A stretch of DNA of 64,000 nt from contig NC_083510.1 in NCBI RefSeq assembly GCF_032362555.1, positions 6,599,501-6,663,500 of the forward strand, in the 5' to 3' direction. Position numbers and translations under genes: made by a program. The notes under the pieces are model-generated. The model was not told the origin of the DNA, did not search any database, and saw nothing but the letters and a program-made list of their open reading frames with translations. This DNA is from Amyelois transitella (lineage: Eukaryota; Arthropoda; Insecta; Lepidoptera; Pyralidae). This document shows positions 48,970 through 61,160 of this stretch, piece after piece (position 1 is the stretch's first letter; each line of letters starts with the position of its first letter).

Positions 48970-49121
48970 ACGGATACATATCGTCTTCGTCTTGTCTCGT
49001 TAGTTTTTCTCTAATGATGTAGTAGAAAACGTTTTCGGTGGTCGGTATTGTGTTAATTCGGAATATTACTTTATTTAACTTTACGTTTTGAAACGAATCA
49101 ATTTTCTTTATAGACCTAAGT
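48970..49121 (-). CDS. Possible terminal exon of an unrecognised minus-strand gene
   Basis: The minus strand has a CAATAG acceptor near 49122, then an open frame of about 50 codons. It contains 'VKLNKVIFRINTIPTTENVF' and ends 'TRQDEDDMYP' with TAA at 48970-48972. About 180 bp further on, the minus strand carries an AATAAA (about 48788). The acidic, low-repeat end and the poly(A) signal look like a real last exon. No upstream exon or family was recognised, so this may be chance. Confidence 0.25.
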
Positions 49122-49164
49122 TGATAATCTATTGGCAGAGAATTGGTAGGTACCCAAAACATTA

Positions 49165-52100
49165 GAAAATATTACTAGATAATAGATACTTATGTGATTT
49201 AAAATTGTATTCATATAACCAATTTCAAAAAAAGAGGAGGTTCTCAATTCTTGATTTTTTTCTATTAATTTGGTGTACTATCCATAAAACAACGCAGTGT
49301 TCCCTTAGTCTATGGGCTATTAATAAAAACAATTGGCCTTGCTCTTATGATAAAAATAACATTATAAAAAGGCTAGTGAAATTTTGATATCTAAATAACA
49401 AAGTAAACTTGAAATTATAAATTGATATTAAGTAAATGTAACTATAATCAACCTCATTCTCTTTAATTTAGTGCGTCCTATGCTATTATACAATGTGTTA
49501 ATAAAACTTGGAAAATCATTATTAACACAGATACATATGCTATTTATTTTATGTAATAAAGCTCATCAGCTGTTCAATGACGATTTAAGTAAATCATTGA
49601 TATTTGAAAAAAAATATTAGTTCCGCAAAACATATATTTTTTTAATTAATAAAATATAAGTTACTGGTTAAGAAATACATAGGGACTATTTCTATAGGTA
49701 GTCTATCTCACATCGTATATTGGTCTTGGACACATAAAAACACGACTCATTAATTTATAGACATAAATGTCGAGGAGGCCGCTTAAGTATGAACCTAATT
49801 ATATTTAACTTAATAACTTGTTAATTGAAATTCTAAGAAAAAGAAATAGTGATCAATAGTTATTTTCTTTAGTTCTTGTTTCATACAACGTCTATTTAAA
49901 AAAGGTCTTCCATTAACAAAATATGATACCTATTCTATCCACAATTTAAAACTGTGTTGTGACTCGTAAATTATCTTCCATATAATGCAATATATGTATG
50001 TTTAGACAAAGTGAAATTTATTTTTAATGTATAAACTATTATTACATAAGCAAACCCCTCCACTGGCTCCAAAATTATTTTCTTTACTTTTTTATAATGT
50101 TGTCTTTATTACCATAATAGATGTTGTGTTAAATACTACCTATTAGTAATAAATTCTTTTACACAAGTTTGGGTTCTAGCGATGAAACATTGAAGCAATA
50201 TTTAACAATTTAGCCGACATATTCCTTATAAAACAACGATTGGTAACTGACTTGGCTGCCTACTAGGCAAAAAACTTAATTGTGGATACCTTTAAATTAA
50301 TATATAATGGCAAGTTCAGTTACATTTAAATTGTTCAAATGAAATAAAACAAAACGACCACAAATATTAACAGTTATCAGTTGTAAATAATGTCTTTATT
50401 GTGGAGAACCTTTATTCAATGAATGTTGTATATTGCCTTATATACTTAGTTACGAGTAGGCAGTTACATATGTAATAAATAGCATCCAGTTGACCGAGCT
50501 TTGCTCGGTCTACCAGACATGGCGCTGATATAATTTCTTAAAACGCGGTTTTTAAAATGAGAAAAGCTCGGTTCCAAAGATATTATCTTTGGAACCGAGC
50601 TTTTCTCGAACCTAGGACCTTAATAAATCGATTCCTTGAGCCGAAAAGCCCCTAATCTGTAACTTTCATGAAAATCGTTGGAGCCGTTTCCGAGATCCGG
50701 ATTATATATATACAAGAATTGCTCGTTTAAACATATAAGATAATCATACATATACATAGATTTGCGACGAGTGTTTGACAGGCAATATGCTCATTTGCTT
50801 TAGGAATCTTTACAATAATATTTTTGAATGTTATTTGAAGTATTTGTGTATTACTGTTCTTTTTTAAAGATTTAAAAAGAAATTAACTTTAAAGTGATCA
50901 ATATTTTCTTTGATGGTTATGTTTCATTAATTCTCGACAAAATTAAATAATTGATTAACTTAAATACTTTTTTGTGCCGCAGATAAGCAAATTCAAATTA
51001 AGTATTTTTTGAAGATTCGGAAATAACTTTTAATTTTACACTATAAACGACACTAAACTCTCCAGGAATTAATACATTTACGAGTACATTAGTATAATCA
51101 CGCTTATTTCCCAGTGAGTTAGGAGGAGACGACATCTTTTCATCTGCCACGTTTCCTACATCCTACATACAAAGAAAATAATTCTACATGCCTAAATACA
51201 TTTATTGCCTTTGGAAAGATTCTTGAAGGGATCAAAATGCTATTTCTTGCCATCATGGAAGTAAATTATTATGTAACAGCTGCAGTACCAGGCTCTGTGA
51301 TACACGTTAGCATTAGTGTAGGAAGTGTTGGTTAATCCCATACAAATCTATAGTGACTCCGTAGAAATGGCAACAATTTTGTCTTTTTCTGATGTCAATG
51401 GTTTTAACAATACACTCGTATAACCGCAATCTGATGTAATTCTTCTATGGGTTGCCTTCTGAGTCTCGTCATGCATGACATTACAGTTAACGATTATTAT
51501 ATATTATTGTATTTATTCACTTTATTAACATGTTTATTATGTCTTTAATAAAACAATTGCTTAAGTTGTAGTTTTATTTCTCAGATATCTTTCAACAATT
51601 CGCTAAAGAGTTAGGTAATTTTTAAAATGTCAACATGTAGGTATATTTATTATAACAAATCGCAATTAAATAATATAAAATTATTAAAATATTTGCCGTA
51701 CCAATCAATTATCGTTTGGCAATACCTACTATACTAAGTACTTAAATTATGCTTCCTTTTTTGCAATTTTACGCGGTATTCTAGCAGATTGTAAATACGT
51801 TAAAGTTTCACTATATATGTAAATTAAAAAGAATAAAAACACATCATGAAGCAGGAGTTATAACATACTAAGATAAAATTAAGCAACGTAACATAAAACG
51901 TTCAATAAAATTAAACTTCTATTGCCGTTGTGATAAGGTTCTTATCAGTACCGGTACGAATTGTTTAAATTATGACGGGCCACACCAAAAATACACGTGC
52001 CAAGTCTATTAAATAATATCGACTAATACTTATGCAATGAGTTAAAACATTATCTGTTGAATTTGAACCGTGACCTCTTTGACGGTTTGTCCACGAAACA

Positions 52101-52304
52101 TTTAAAGCAAATGCATAATGTAAAATGTTAATTCACCGACATATAGATCAAAGTTGATAATGAACGTAGGATATCATTCAGTATTTGTCGTGGCGGGCCG
52201 CGCACGCGGTGTAGTGTTGGGTCCTTTATTTATTAAAGCAAAATAGGTAAACATACATGTAACTTTATTCAAAGATTAGATCATTAAGTTCGTATGTTGG
52301 CAGT
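49165..52304. other. Intergenic, AT-rich, no clear gene
   Basis: Contains a repeat built around 'GACCGAGCTTTGCTCGGTC' (about 50492-50510), a perfect inverted repeat (50559-50607) and scattered short frames. A short minus-strand frame at 51140-51006 begins 'MSSPPNSLGNKRDYTNVLV' but I could not connect it to other exons. The slightly GC-richer 52185-52230 may be the DBT promoter. Confidence 0.4.
50559..50607. repeat. Perfect inverted repeat, 24-bp arms, 1-bp spacer
   Basis: GAGAAAAGCTCGGTTCCAAA... at 50559-50582 is exactly complementary to 50584-50607, around T50583. Confidence 0.95.
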
Positions 52305-55300
52305 ATGACGTTCTTCTTGAGAAAGAGTGCAATGAACGCGAGAAATGTGAACAGGTTTCGCAAGGTATACACTCTGGTGAACATTGTAAGTAATCAACTC
52401 GTTTAACTTTTGTATTTGAATGCTATGATGCTCATTTTAGCTTGTCTTTAAATCATGAGTTTTCTAGAAACAGAGATAAAAGAAGTGTATTATTAAATCA
52501 TTACCCTTAAATCTTATGTGAAAATCTTAAATGATAGATAATTAAGTATAACTTATGTTAAACTTATATTACAATAACTTGAACATCAGGTTAAACATTA
52601 CAGACCAACTCCAATTTATTATACGACACTAAATAATATTTTGATATTTTTTTGCATATTAGACGTATTATTAGATGTTTAAGTACTTTATACATTAATT
52701 CATTCATTCACATGATCATGTTCATATCCCCTGAGGGGTAAACAGAGCTATCAGTCTTGAAGGACTGATAGACCACGATCAGCTGTTAGGTTTAACGATA
52801 GCAATGAGATTAAAAGAAAAATCCCAAGTTTATACACCTATCCCTTATGCATTGACTGGTAAGTAAACCTTATTATTTTTTGAGAATAAATTTTAATATA
52901 AACTAATTTAATTACCACTTAATTTTTACATTTTTCTTCGTTACATAGCAATAAGATAAGACAGCACAATAACACGCATACGATCCTTATCATTCGCGTT
53001 CTTTAAGCAAACAAACCTATTGAGAGATTATAATTAAGTCATAATCGTTGATTTTTGTTACAAACAACAAAATTTATCAACTGTTTATTTTGGTTATCAT
53101 TTAACTGAATTCCCTCTGAAGTGCTTATATGACCACGGCTGCCGTTTGTCTGTCTCTTATGTCTGTTTTCTAGTAAAAACTTTATTAGTTTCTGACCTCG
53201 GAAGTATTTTACAAAAGTCTAGTGGCATTTCTTCTGACCAATGGGTGTAATAACTATAACAAAAACTGTAATGGAAATTAAATTTATTTTGAACGTATTT
53301 TCGGGACTGTTGGATCTGTTTACCCGTAAGAGATGAAAGCGTGATAAAGGCATGTACCTACATATGTATTGTATATGTAAGTTAAATGAGCAATCTCTTT
53401 AATGATAGTCATATTAAATAAAAGGTATGTATAATGTAATGGTTATCAACAAAAAATATACAATAATAATATGTAAGTATTGTTTAATATTTCAAATTAT
53501 TTTTTTAGGAAAGCCATCGTTCTTACAGCCTTAAAACGAAAACAATAAAAATCTCAATAGTCGGTGTTCCTTTCAAATTGAGCTCATTTCATACTAGCTG
53601 TCCGGCAAACACAACTGTAGCATTCAAGTTGTCCGATATTGGAGAAGGAATACGTGAAGTGGTAATTAAAGAATGGTTAGTCATTTATCCTCACTGAAAT
53701 TGTATAAAAGCAAATGTCAATAATAAAGGAAAATTAGCTACTCCCGTTGAAGGCATTTTAAGAAATCGCATATAAAGGATGACGAAGAAACCTTTATTAA
53801 AATCTATCTATCTTTATATCGGTTAGCTGTATATCTTAATATGTCTCTTCAATCTCTTGAATGAAAATGATACCTCTGAAATTTTCATATAATGTTAACT
53901 ATGGCCAATCCCTAGAACAAGTCACTAAATTCTGTCAAACTCAAATCTAATAATTCTTTCTGATGTTATAATTCCAGGTTCGTCAAAGTAGGTGACAAAG
54001 TTCAGCAGTATGATAATATCTGTGAGGTGCAGAGCGACAAGGCGGCGGTTACTATTACCAGCCGATACGACGGGGTAGTCAAACGTTTGTACTATGAGGT
54101 CGACCAAACTGCCTTAGTTGGAAACACTCTCGTTGATATTGAAGTGGAGAATGCTGAGGATGAAGGTAAGACAACCAATTAATTATGTAATAATGATGAG
54201 GATCAGTTCTTTAGGAAGTGGTGATCCTCAGTCACCAACTAGTTTGAAAGCTTCACGCGATACCATAAGAACCTTTAAGCAACAACATAAAAATTATTCC
54301 TTAAAAATTACAAGTTCTTATCATAACAAAATATACTTTTATTAATTTTGAATTTAATGATTAATCTTTATGAAAAAATATCTTTTTATTCCTTCTTATA
54401 AATAAATAATATAAATCACTAAGTTTTAAAGAAGAACAGATTTTAGCACAGTAAAGAACTAATACACCAAATGGTAGGTACAATACGATTTTTTTGTAGT
54501 AATTTTTATTAGCAGTTGCAGATGTTACATCAGATTCCACTGCAGAATCTAGTCCTACTACGCTTACAAAAATAAGCACAAACCAAAGGGCCAAAGTACT
54601 GACTACACCAGCAGTAAGAAGAATTGCTGCGCAATTTGATGTAAGTGTGTAATGTTTAGGAAATATAATTTTCATAGTAACTTAGTTAGCCATTTTATAA
54701 TCACAAAAATTATAAATGGAAAGTATTTTTTGTACAAAATATATGGTATATATAAAATTACTTCTTATTGTCATCATCCTCAGGGTTGTTCCGGGGAAAC
54801 TACTTACCCCTTTTAAGTATTATACCTCTACAATTAGTATAATTATAAAAATGTATAATTCCACAGGTAGATTTAAGTGCGGTAAAAGCTTCTGGAAGAA
54901 ATGGTAGAGTATTAAAGGAAGACGTATTGTCACATCTAAATATAAACGCAGAAAAATCTAACGAAGTACCTGATATGTCAGTGGTCACAGCTGCATCAAT
55001 ACCAATGATACCAGCATATATAGAAACTGAAATTATGTTGGAGGACAGAACAGTGCCAATTTCTGGATTCACAAGAGCTATGGTAAAATCGATGACAGAA
55101 GCAATGGTACGTTTGAACAGTCCGCAATTGTTAACCTAACATATTGTAAAATTATTTCTATATAATATCTATCAAAACAAAAAAATATAACATGTCCATT
55201 ATTTTCAAGATCTTAAATCGTTTCAGAAAATCCCTCATTTCGGACTTAGTGACGAATATGAAGTAACCAAACTAGTCGAGTCTCGAGAAATGTTGAAAAC

Positions 55301-57123
55301 GATAGCACAAGAGAAAGGCATTAGGCTGACCTATTTGCCTATAATCTTAAAGGCTGCCTCTTTAGGTTTGAGTAAATTTCCAATATTAAACAGTAGCCTG
55401 GACAGCTCTTGCGAACATCTTACATATAAAGCTAGTCATAATATTGGAGTAGCTATGGATACACCCAATGGACTTGTCGTTCCTGTTATCAAGGTACCTA
55501 TTTAATTTTTCAACAAATCGATTTTCTTATTGCTTGCTCTCAATTCATCCATTAATTTCAATCGTATGTACAAATATCCACAACTTTATTTCAATTTAAC
55601 AAACTTGTTATTTAGGTGAAATTTACCTTATTCGCCCATTTCAAATATAATGGACTTTTAATGTTAATTAAAGTAAACAAATATTATTTTTAGAATGTAC
55701 AAAACAAAACCATTTTAGAAATTGCACGTGAGTTGAATATTCTGCAAAAAAAAGGAAGTAATGGCCAGCTCGGACTGAGTGACTTAAGCGGAGGAACATT
55801 TACTATTTCTAACATTGGCATCGTAAGTTTATGATTATAGTATTAATAGGAGAACTGCAGCCCAGAGTGCGGCCACTAAAAAGCCGAGCCAGAACTATGT
55901 TAAAAAAGCAAACCGGTTTTATAAGTCCTCTGAAACTGATTGCCAAATTATTTAAATTTGCCTAGCCCCACATTATCATGTTCTCACTACAAACCTTTGC
56001 TTATTATTCGCCATCTACGATATCCATAGGGAGTGATGTTAATGGACCTATTCTTCTATGCCAAAAACCACAGATATATCTCTATAGTTACGTTTATCGC
56101 AAGCATGCCTTTTAAGAGAATGGATATTAGTTTTTAACATTACTCTGTGTGTTAATTTTTTTTTAATTAAATTAAAATATTTTAATGAATTAAATTTCAG
56201 ATTGGAGGGACATATACGAAACCTGTAATTCTTCCGCCACAGGTCGCAATAGGAGCATTGGGGAAAATTCAGGTACTTAATTTATTTATGTGGGTTGTTC
56301 GGGGGCGTGAATATTCCCTATATTCTATCCCCGTATAATGTAAAATAATAACAAGCTTAAAATTATTTTATGTCTACCGACCTTAACAAACCTTCTGAAA
56401 CGCTATAAGTTACTACTAACATTCCTGTGTATATAAGTATACTAGCGACCCGCTTTGGCTTTGCACGTGAAGCATTTATAGATAGGTAAATACCTTTCTC
56501 CGAAAACCCTTGTTCCAAACATTTCAAACAGGAACAAAATCCACCACAACTTTCCAGCATTAGCGCATACATACAGACATTAAAAAGGGGGGACTTTATA
56601 ATATGTACTTTTTGATGAAGTAATGATGATATACCTACACGTGACAAATCATACACAGATATCAAAGCCCCAACATAAAGTTCGAGAACTGTGTTATGGA
56701 AGACTAACTAAATGTCAAACTATGTACTATATGTCAAATAAATATTTAAATAAAATAGATAAACCTCCAAAACTCAGGCCAACTAGAAAATAATATTTTT
56801 CCATCTTTACCTGATCGGGGATCGGACCGGTTCAGAGGCGAGAACTGCACCAGGCCATCATATAATAAATCGCCAGTTCCTACTATAACCAATAGTCAAC
56901 AATAACGCCATAGAACAAATAGGCGCATATAAAATAATTGAAATACTGTTACATACAGGTACTTCCAAGGTTCACCTCCAATGGAGATGTGGCCAAGACT
57001 CACGTGCTGACAGTGAGCTGGTCGGCAGACCACCGGGTCATCGATGGGGTGACCATGGCTCGATTCTCCAATTACATGAAGGGCTATCTCGAAAATCCTC
57101 TCACCCTGATTTTGGATCTTTAA
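52305..57123 (+). CDS. DBT: Branched-chain alpha-keto acid dehydrogenase E2 subunit (dihydrolipoyl transacylase), complete
   Basis: Coding exons: 52305-52385, 53509-53675, 53978-54165, 54516-54640, 54867-55106, 55227-55493, 55694-55822, 56201-56272, 56959-57123. All are in phase: 1,434 nt, 477 aa, close to the usual 480 or so. This mitochondrial enzyme passes acyl groups from the E1 decarboxylase to CoA in leucine, isoleucine and valine breakdown and forms the core of the complex. The basic start '[20 protein letters not shown]' is a mitochondrial presequence. The lipoyl domain (about 67-144) has the lipoyl lysine in '[10 protein letters not shown]' (K104). The E3/E1-binding domain is at about 166-207. 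The acyltransferase domain (about 245-477) ends with '[10 protein letters not shown]' holding catalytic H448 and D452. '[20 protein letters not shown]' and '[10 protein letters not shown]' are also strongly DBT-like. A poly(A) signal (AATAAA) follows near 57132. I see no damage. Confidence 0.97.
52690..52850 (-). repeat. SINE-like family, diverged minus-strand fragment
   Basis: Its order matches the family's 3' part in reverse: (CATT)n, 'TCATATCCC', 'GGGGTAAACAGAGC', then the 'GACTGATAG...CACG' region. DBT intron 1. Confidence 0.45.
56400..56700. repeat. Unclassified retroelement-like fragment in DBT intron 8
   Basis: 'CTAGCGACCCGCTTTGGCTT' and 'TGCACGTG' resemble a common insect repeat start; a similar motif is at about 59390. 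The boundaries are unclear. Confidence 0.35.
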
Positions 57124-57258
57124 AAAGTCATAAATAAAAAATGTCACAATACTATTCTGTCTTTCTTTATTCTGAGAATTGCACAACATGCTAGTCTTGT
57201 ATTGAAGAAAAAATGTCAGTGGCGCGTAAACGCATTTGTTTTATTGTCGTCTTTCATA

Positions 57259-57527
57259 TCTATACTAATATTATAAAGCTGAAGAGTTTGTATGTTTGTT
57301 TGTATGAACGTTCTCAGGAACTACTGGTTCGAATTGAAAAATTATTTTTGTGTTAAATAGAACATTTATCGAGGAAGGCTTTAGGCTGTATAACATCACG
57401 CTGCAATTATAAGGAGTAAAGAAATAATGGAAAATGTGAAAAAAACGTTGAAATTTATTTATCCTTGAGGGCTTCAATGATGCCTATAATAACTATTCCA
57501 CGCGGACGAAGTCGCGGGCACAGCTAG
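57259..57527 (+). mobile_element. Complete short Helitron, 269 bp
   Basis: It starts TCTATACTAATATTATAAAG after a host A (57258) and ends 'CGGACGAAGTCGCGGGCACA' plus GCTAG (57527), followed by T. This is the exact A|TC...CTAG|T structure of a Helitron insertion. It is the cleanest small copy in the window and lies about 135 bp downstream of the DBT stop codon. Confidence 0.85.
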
Positions 57528-57846
57528 TCCTACTATAGTTTGCAAGGATGTGAGTGTGTTTGATACTTATTCACAAAAAAAAATATCTGAACTGATTTAC
57601 ATGAATTTTTTGATAAATACTTAGACATTGGGATTACAGAATGTATATAATTTTAGAGACTTACGAATCTAAATATTGATGCAATAGAAGTAGGTTAAGA
57701 AGTTGAAGAAACTGTATTAATATTTATTTTTGACTTATTGTTGCTCCTTAGGTTATTAAATTTACTTGGCTTTCACATCACATTATCAAAAATCTTCAAT
57801 TTTTTTTCGTCAAAAAGTTTATCGGGTTACACAACTTTTGTTTAGA

Positions 57847-57983
57847 AGTCTTTTTTATAATTCGGACGACTTAGCTGGTATATAATGGTTCTGCATCAGG
57901 TGCTCCAGTTGTGTATGACGTCTTTTCCATAATTCGGCTGATTTAGCTGGTATATAATGATTCTGCATCAGGTGTTCCAGATC
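57847..57983 (+). repeat. 72-bp tandem direct repeat
   Basis: 'TTAGCTGGTATATAATGGTT', CTGCATCAGGTGCTCCAG is followed 72 bp later by a near-identical unit (ATGATT, GGTGTTCCAG). Related sequence in reverse orientation is at about 59430-59490. Confidence 0.75.
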
Positions 57984-58635
57984 TTCGATTTTTATACGCT
58001 AACAGAAAATGATCATCAGGTTGAAAAACTTTTGTTAAGACGTCATTTCGATATTTCCTATAGTTTAGCTGAGTTGTTCTGGTTCGATATCAACTGTACC
58101 AGATTTCAAAATAAATTATACCCTATATGTTGGCCAGTCATAAAAGCTATACAACAAAAAAGTTTCATTCAAATCCGTTCAGTAGTTCCGGAGATTAGTG
58201 TGTACAAACAAACATACAAACAGACAGACTTTTTTTTCAAAATCATGCTCGGTTACTATTTTTATATCGTTATAAATTATTAAATATTTTGAAAATATTA
58301 CTCGATGTACAGATTTTTTTTTTCTGATTTATTTATTTATTTGTTTACTAATTTATGTACACAGAAAAACATCGAGACTGATAAACAGAAGAAACAACAT
58401 TACAAAGGTTCTGCTTATTTCAAAATAAATCTTTTCCAGCAGAAACGAGATAGGAGACAAGATGGAAAGGGTGACAGGCGTGTACTCCACTCACACAATT
58501 AATAAAAGACATACATAAACAAATACATAAATAAAATATTATTATATTTATTTACTTATTTATGTATGTACACAAAATTATATACAGGAGCATTTATTAC
58601 AGTTATTCTAGTACAAAGGTGCTACTTATTTCAAA

Positions 58636-58698
58636 ACAAATTATGTCAAGATCATGTCAAAAATTGTGTATTTTTGACATGATCTTGACATAATTTGT
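58636..58698. repeat. Perfect inverted repeat, 29-bp arms, 5-bp loop
   Basis: ACAAATTATGTCAAGATCAT... (58636-58664) is exactly complementary to 58670-58698; the loop is TGTGT. Confidence 0.95.
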
Positions 58699-60290
58699 AC
58701 AGTATGTTCATATTTTATTTTATCTTTATTTTTATTTTATTTGACTTCGTATTGACATAATTAGTTTTACATTCAGCAATGTTTTTTAATGTAGACAATG
58801 TGCATTCGTCCACGATTTAGATTTACGAGATCTATATTTGTAAATTGACGTCCGATGAAAATGCTGCAATGTAGTTCGTTCCACCGCTTCTTCTACACAT
58901 GCGCTTTGGAAGCGGTAGTAGTTATAATTAGATTTAAGTTAAGTGACGTCAAAAATGATACCTTGTATCCAATTTTGAAAATAAATCTATTCTATTCTAT
59001 TTTAAATCTCTTGCAGTAGACCCATGAGAGGAGAGATGAATTTTGGAGCCATATTGGCGTAAGCATAAATATCGTTTAACATATTTAACTAAAGATACAT
59101 GCTAATACTTACATAATAAACACGGAACAATTAAATAAATGACAATAATAAACTACATAGATAAACATTGTAATATATATATATATATATATATGTATAG
59201 TATGAGTCTATTTCGAGAGATAGTAGTCTTTATCTCGTCGTCGTCGTTGAATGAATAAAGAGTTTGGGAATCGCGAATATCATGCGGTAAGGAATTCCGC
59301 AGTCGTAAAGCACGAGCAGAGAAGGAAAAGGAGTAGAAGGAAGTCCTGTGAGTAGGAATATAATAATAGTTGTATGTATTGATATCAACCCGTCCCGGCT
59401 TCGCACGTGTATTTGGATCACCTAATGCAGAACATTATAGACCAGCTAAATCATCCGAATTACGGAAAAGACGTCTTGACAAAAGTTTTTCAACCTGATG
59501 AGCATTTTCTTTGGGCGAAAAACAAAAATAGATGATCTGGATCATGTGTAGAAGCCTAAGGGACCAGCTACTCAGTAATATGTACCGGAATTTGAACGGT
59601 TGCGGGCGTCAACTAGTAATAGAATAAAATATTCCATTTTCTCAAACGTTACAAATAACATGGATTCAAAAGCAATATAAGACAAGTTTATTAATATTTT
59701 GAGAACTTTAGAATGACGTACTTTGGGAACAAGCCACATGAGATTCGCCCGCGCGTTGGCATTTTTCGGGTAAAATCGAGTATAACATAGGTGTGGTAAT
59801 AAAGACAGGACTACGAAGGTACGTCAAATAAATACCTACCTACAAAACGCTGCTCAGTGCACTGTTGGCGCCTGTGACGGGATTACCTAAGGTAACTATT
59901 TGTAGCAGTTACTTACAAAATTTACTAAATTTGTTTTCTTAGTTTTTCACATAAAGGTACTTGCTGTTGGCTCGGGTTGTTAGAATCTTTATCTATATAT
60001 CATACATTTGTCGGATTTATTTAGAAGTTAGCAAATCGTGGCAGCGGATAACCTTTTCTTTTTTAACATTTCGGATAGGAAGACTTCGGGTGAGCCTGTT
60101 TTTAATCAGATAGATTTCCGTATAAAAAATAGTAATTTAAATATAAATCTTTTACTAAACGGTTAAAACGGGCTTTCTGTCTGTCCGCAGCCTATCATCA
60201 GCCTGCATCTCATAAATCGTGATAGCTAGATATCTGAAATTTTCACAAATTATGCTATAACAACAAATACTAAAAATTAAAAAAATATAT

Positions 60291-60546
60291 GCCGTGTGGT
60301 TCCCGGCACCAATAAAAAGAAGAATAGGACCACTCCATCTCTTTCCTATGGATGTCGTAAAGGCGACTAAGGGATAGGCTTACAAACTTGAGATTCTTTT
60401 TTAGGCGACAGGCTAGCAACCTGTCACTATTTGAATCTCAATTCTATCATTAAGCCAAATAGCTGAACGTGGCCTTTCAGTCTTTTCAAGATTGTTGGCT
60501 CTGTCTACTCCGTAAGGGATATAGACGTGATGATATGTATGTATGT
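60291..60546 (+). mobile_element. SINE-like retroposon, full-length copy 3
   Basis: A 256-bp unit from GCCGTGTGGTTCCCGGCACC to TATGTATGTATGT, flanked by exact 11-bp repeats AAAAAATATAT (60280-60290 and 60547-60557). Confidence 0.85.
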
Positions 60547-61160
60547 AAAAAATATATATTAAGGGGTCCCCAAACAATAAACTTGTTTGTTTCGCATTTA
60601 TTATTGGTCAATATTAATAACACTTACAATTTAGTTTTTTTAATATTTACTTGACTTAAAGTTATAATTAAAGGGGGCTCCCGCAAGTTGATGCTATGCA
60701 GGGACTGTTCAGTTCAGGTTGGTAATTTAATTTTTAGTTTGTAATCTTCTTTATTTATAAGTTATTTTGGTTTACATTCATTAAGATTTTTCATTATGTT
60801 AATATATTTTTTTAACGTGGAGACGAACCCACGCTCCTTTTATTTTCTACTTGACAAACCTCCAAAACCCAAGAAATTGCATTTCCTAATATTTATGAAG
60901 CAATATTTTGTTCGAATTCAATAAACAGATAACAAACAAAACAAACGTTACATAGGTGTTGATGGTACGGAACCCTACGTGCGCGAGTGAGACATTCGAC
61001 TGTTTTTTTAAATAGATGACATTATAATAGTCTTCCGCACTATTTAAAAAAGTTGACTTAGAGAATGTCACTGCGGTAGTCACGAACTTATATTTCCCAA
61101 TGAATATAAGAAAGGGTCAGTCATTCAATACACACGGTACCCCGCTATTCGAAATTCAAA

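Larger units (their letters stand above)
57530..61100. other. Intergenic repeat field
   Basis: It holds a 72-bp direct repeat (57847-57983), retroelement-like 3' pieces, two (ATTT)n-started repeats (58324-58440 and 58540-58640), a perfect hairpin (58636-58698), a LINE-type 3' end (58795-59000), an (AT)n microsatellite (59165-59193), an inverted retroelement fragment (about 59390-59620) and a full SINE-like copy (60291-60546). No gene is seen. Confidence 0.5.
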
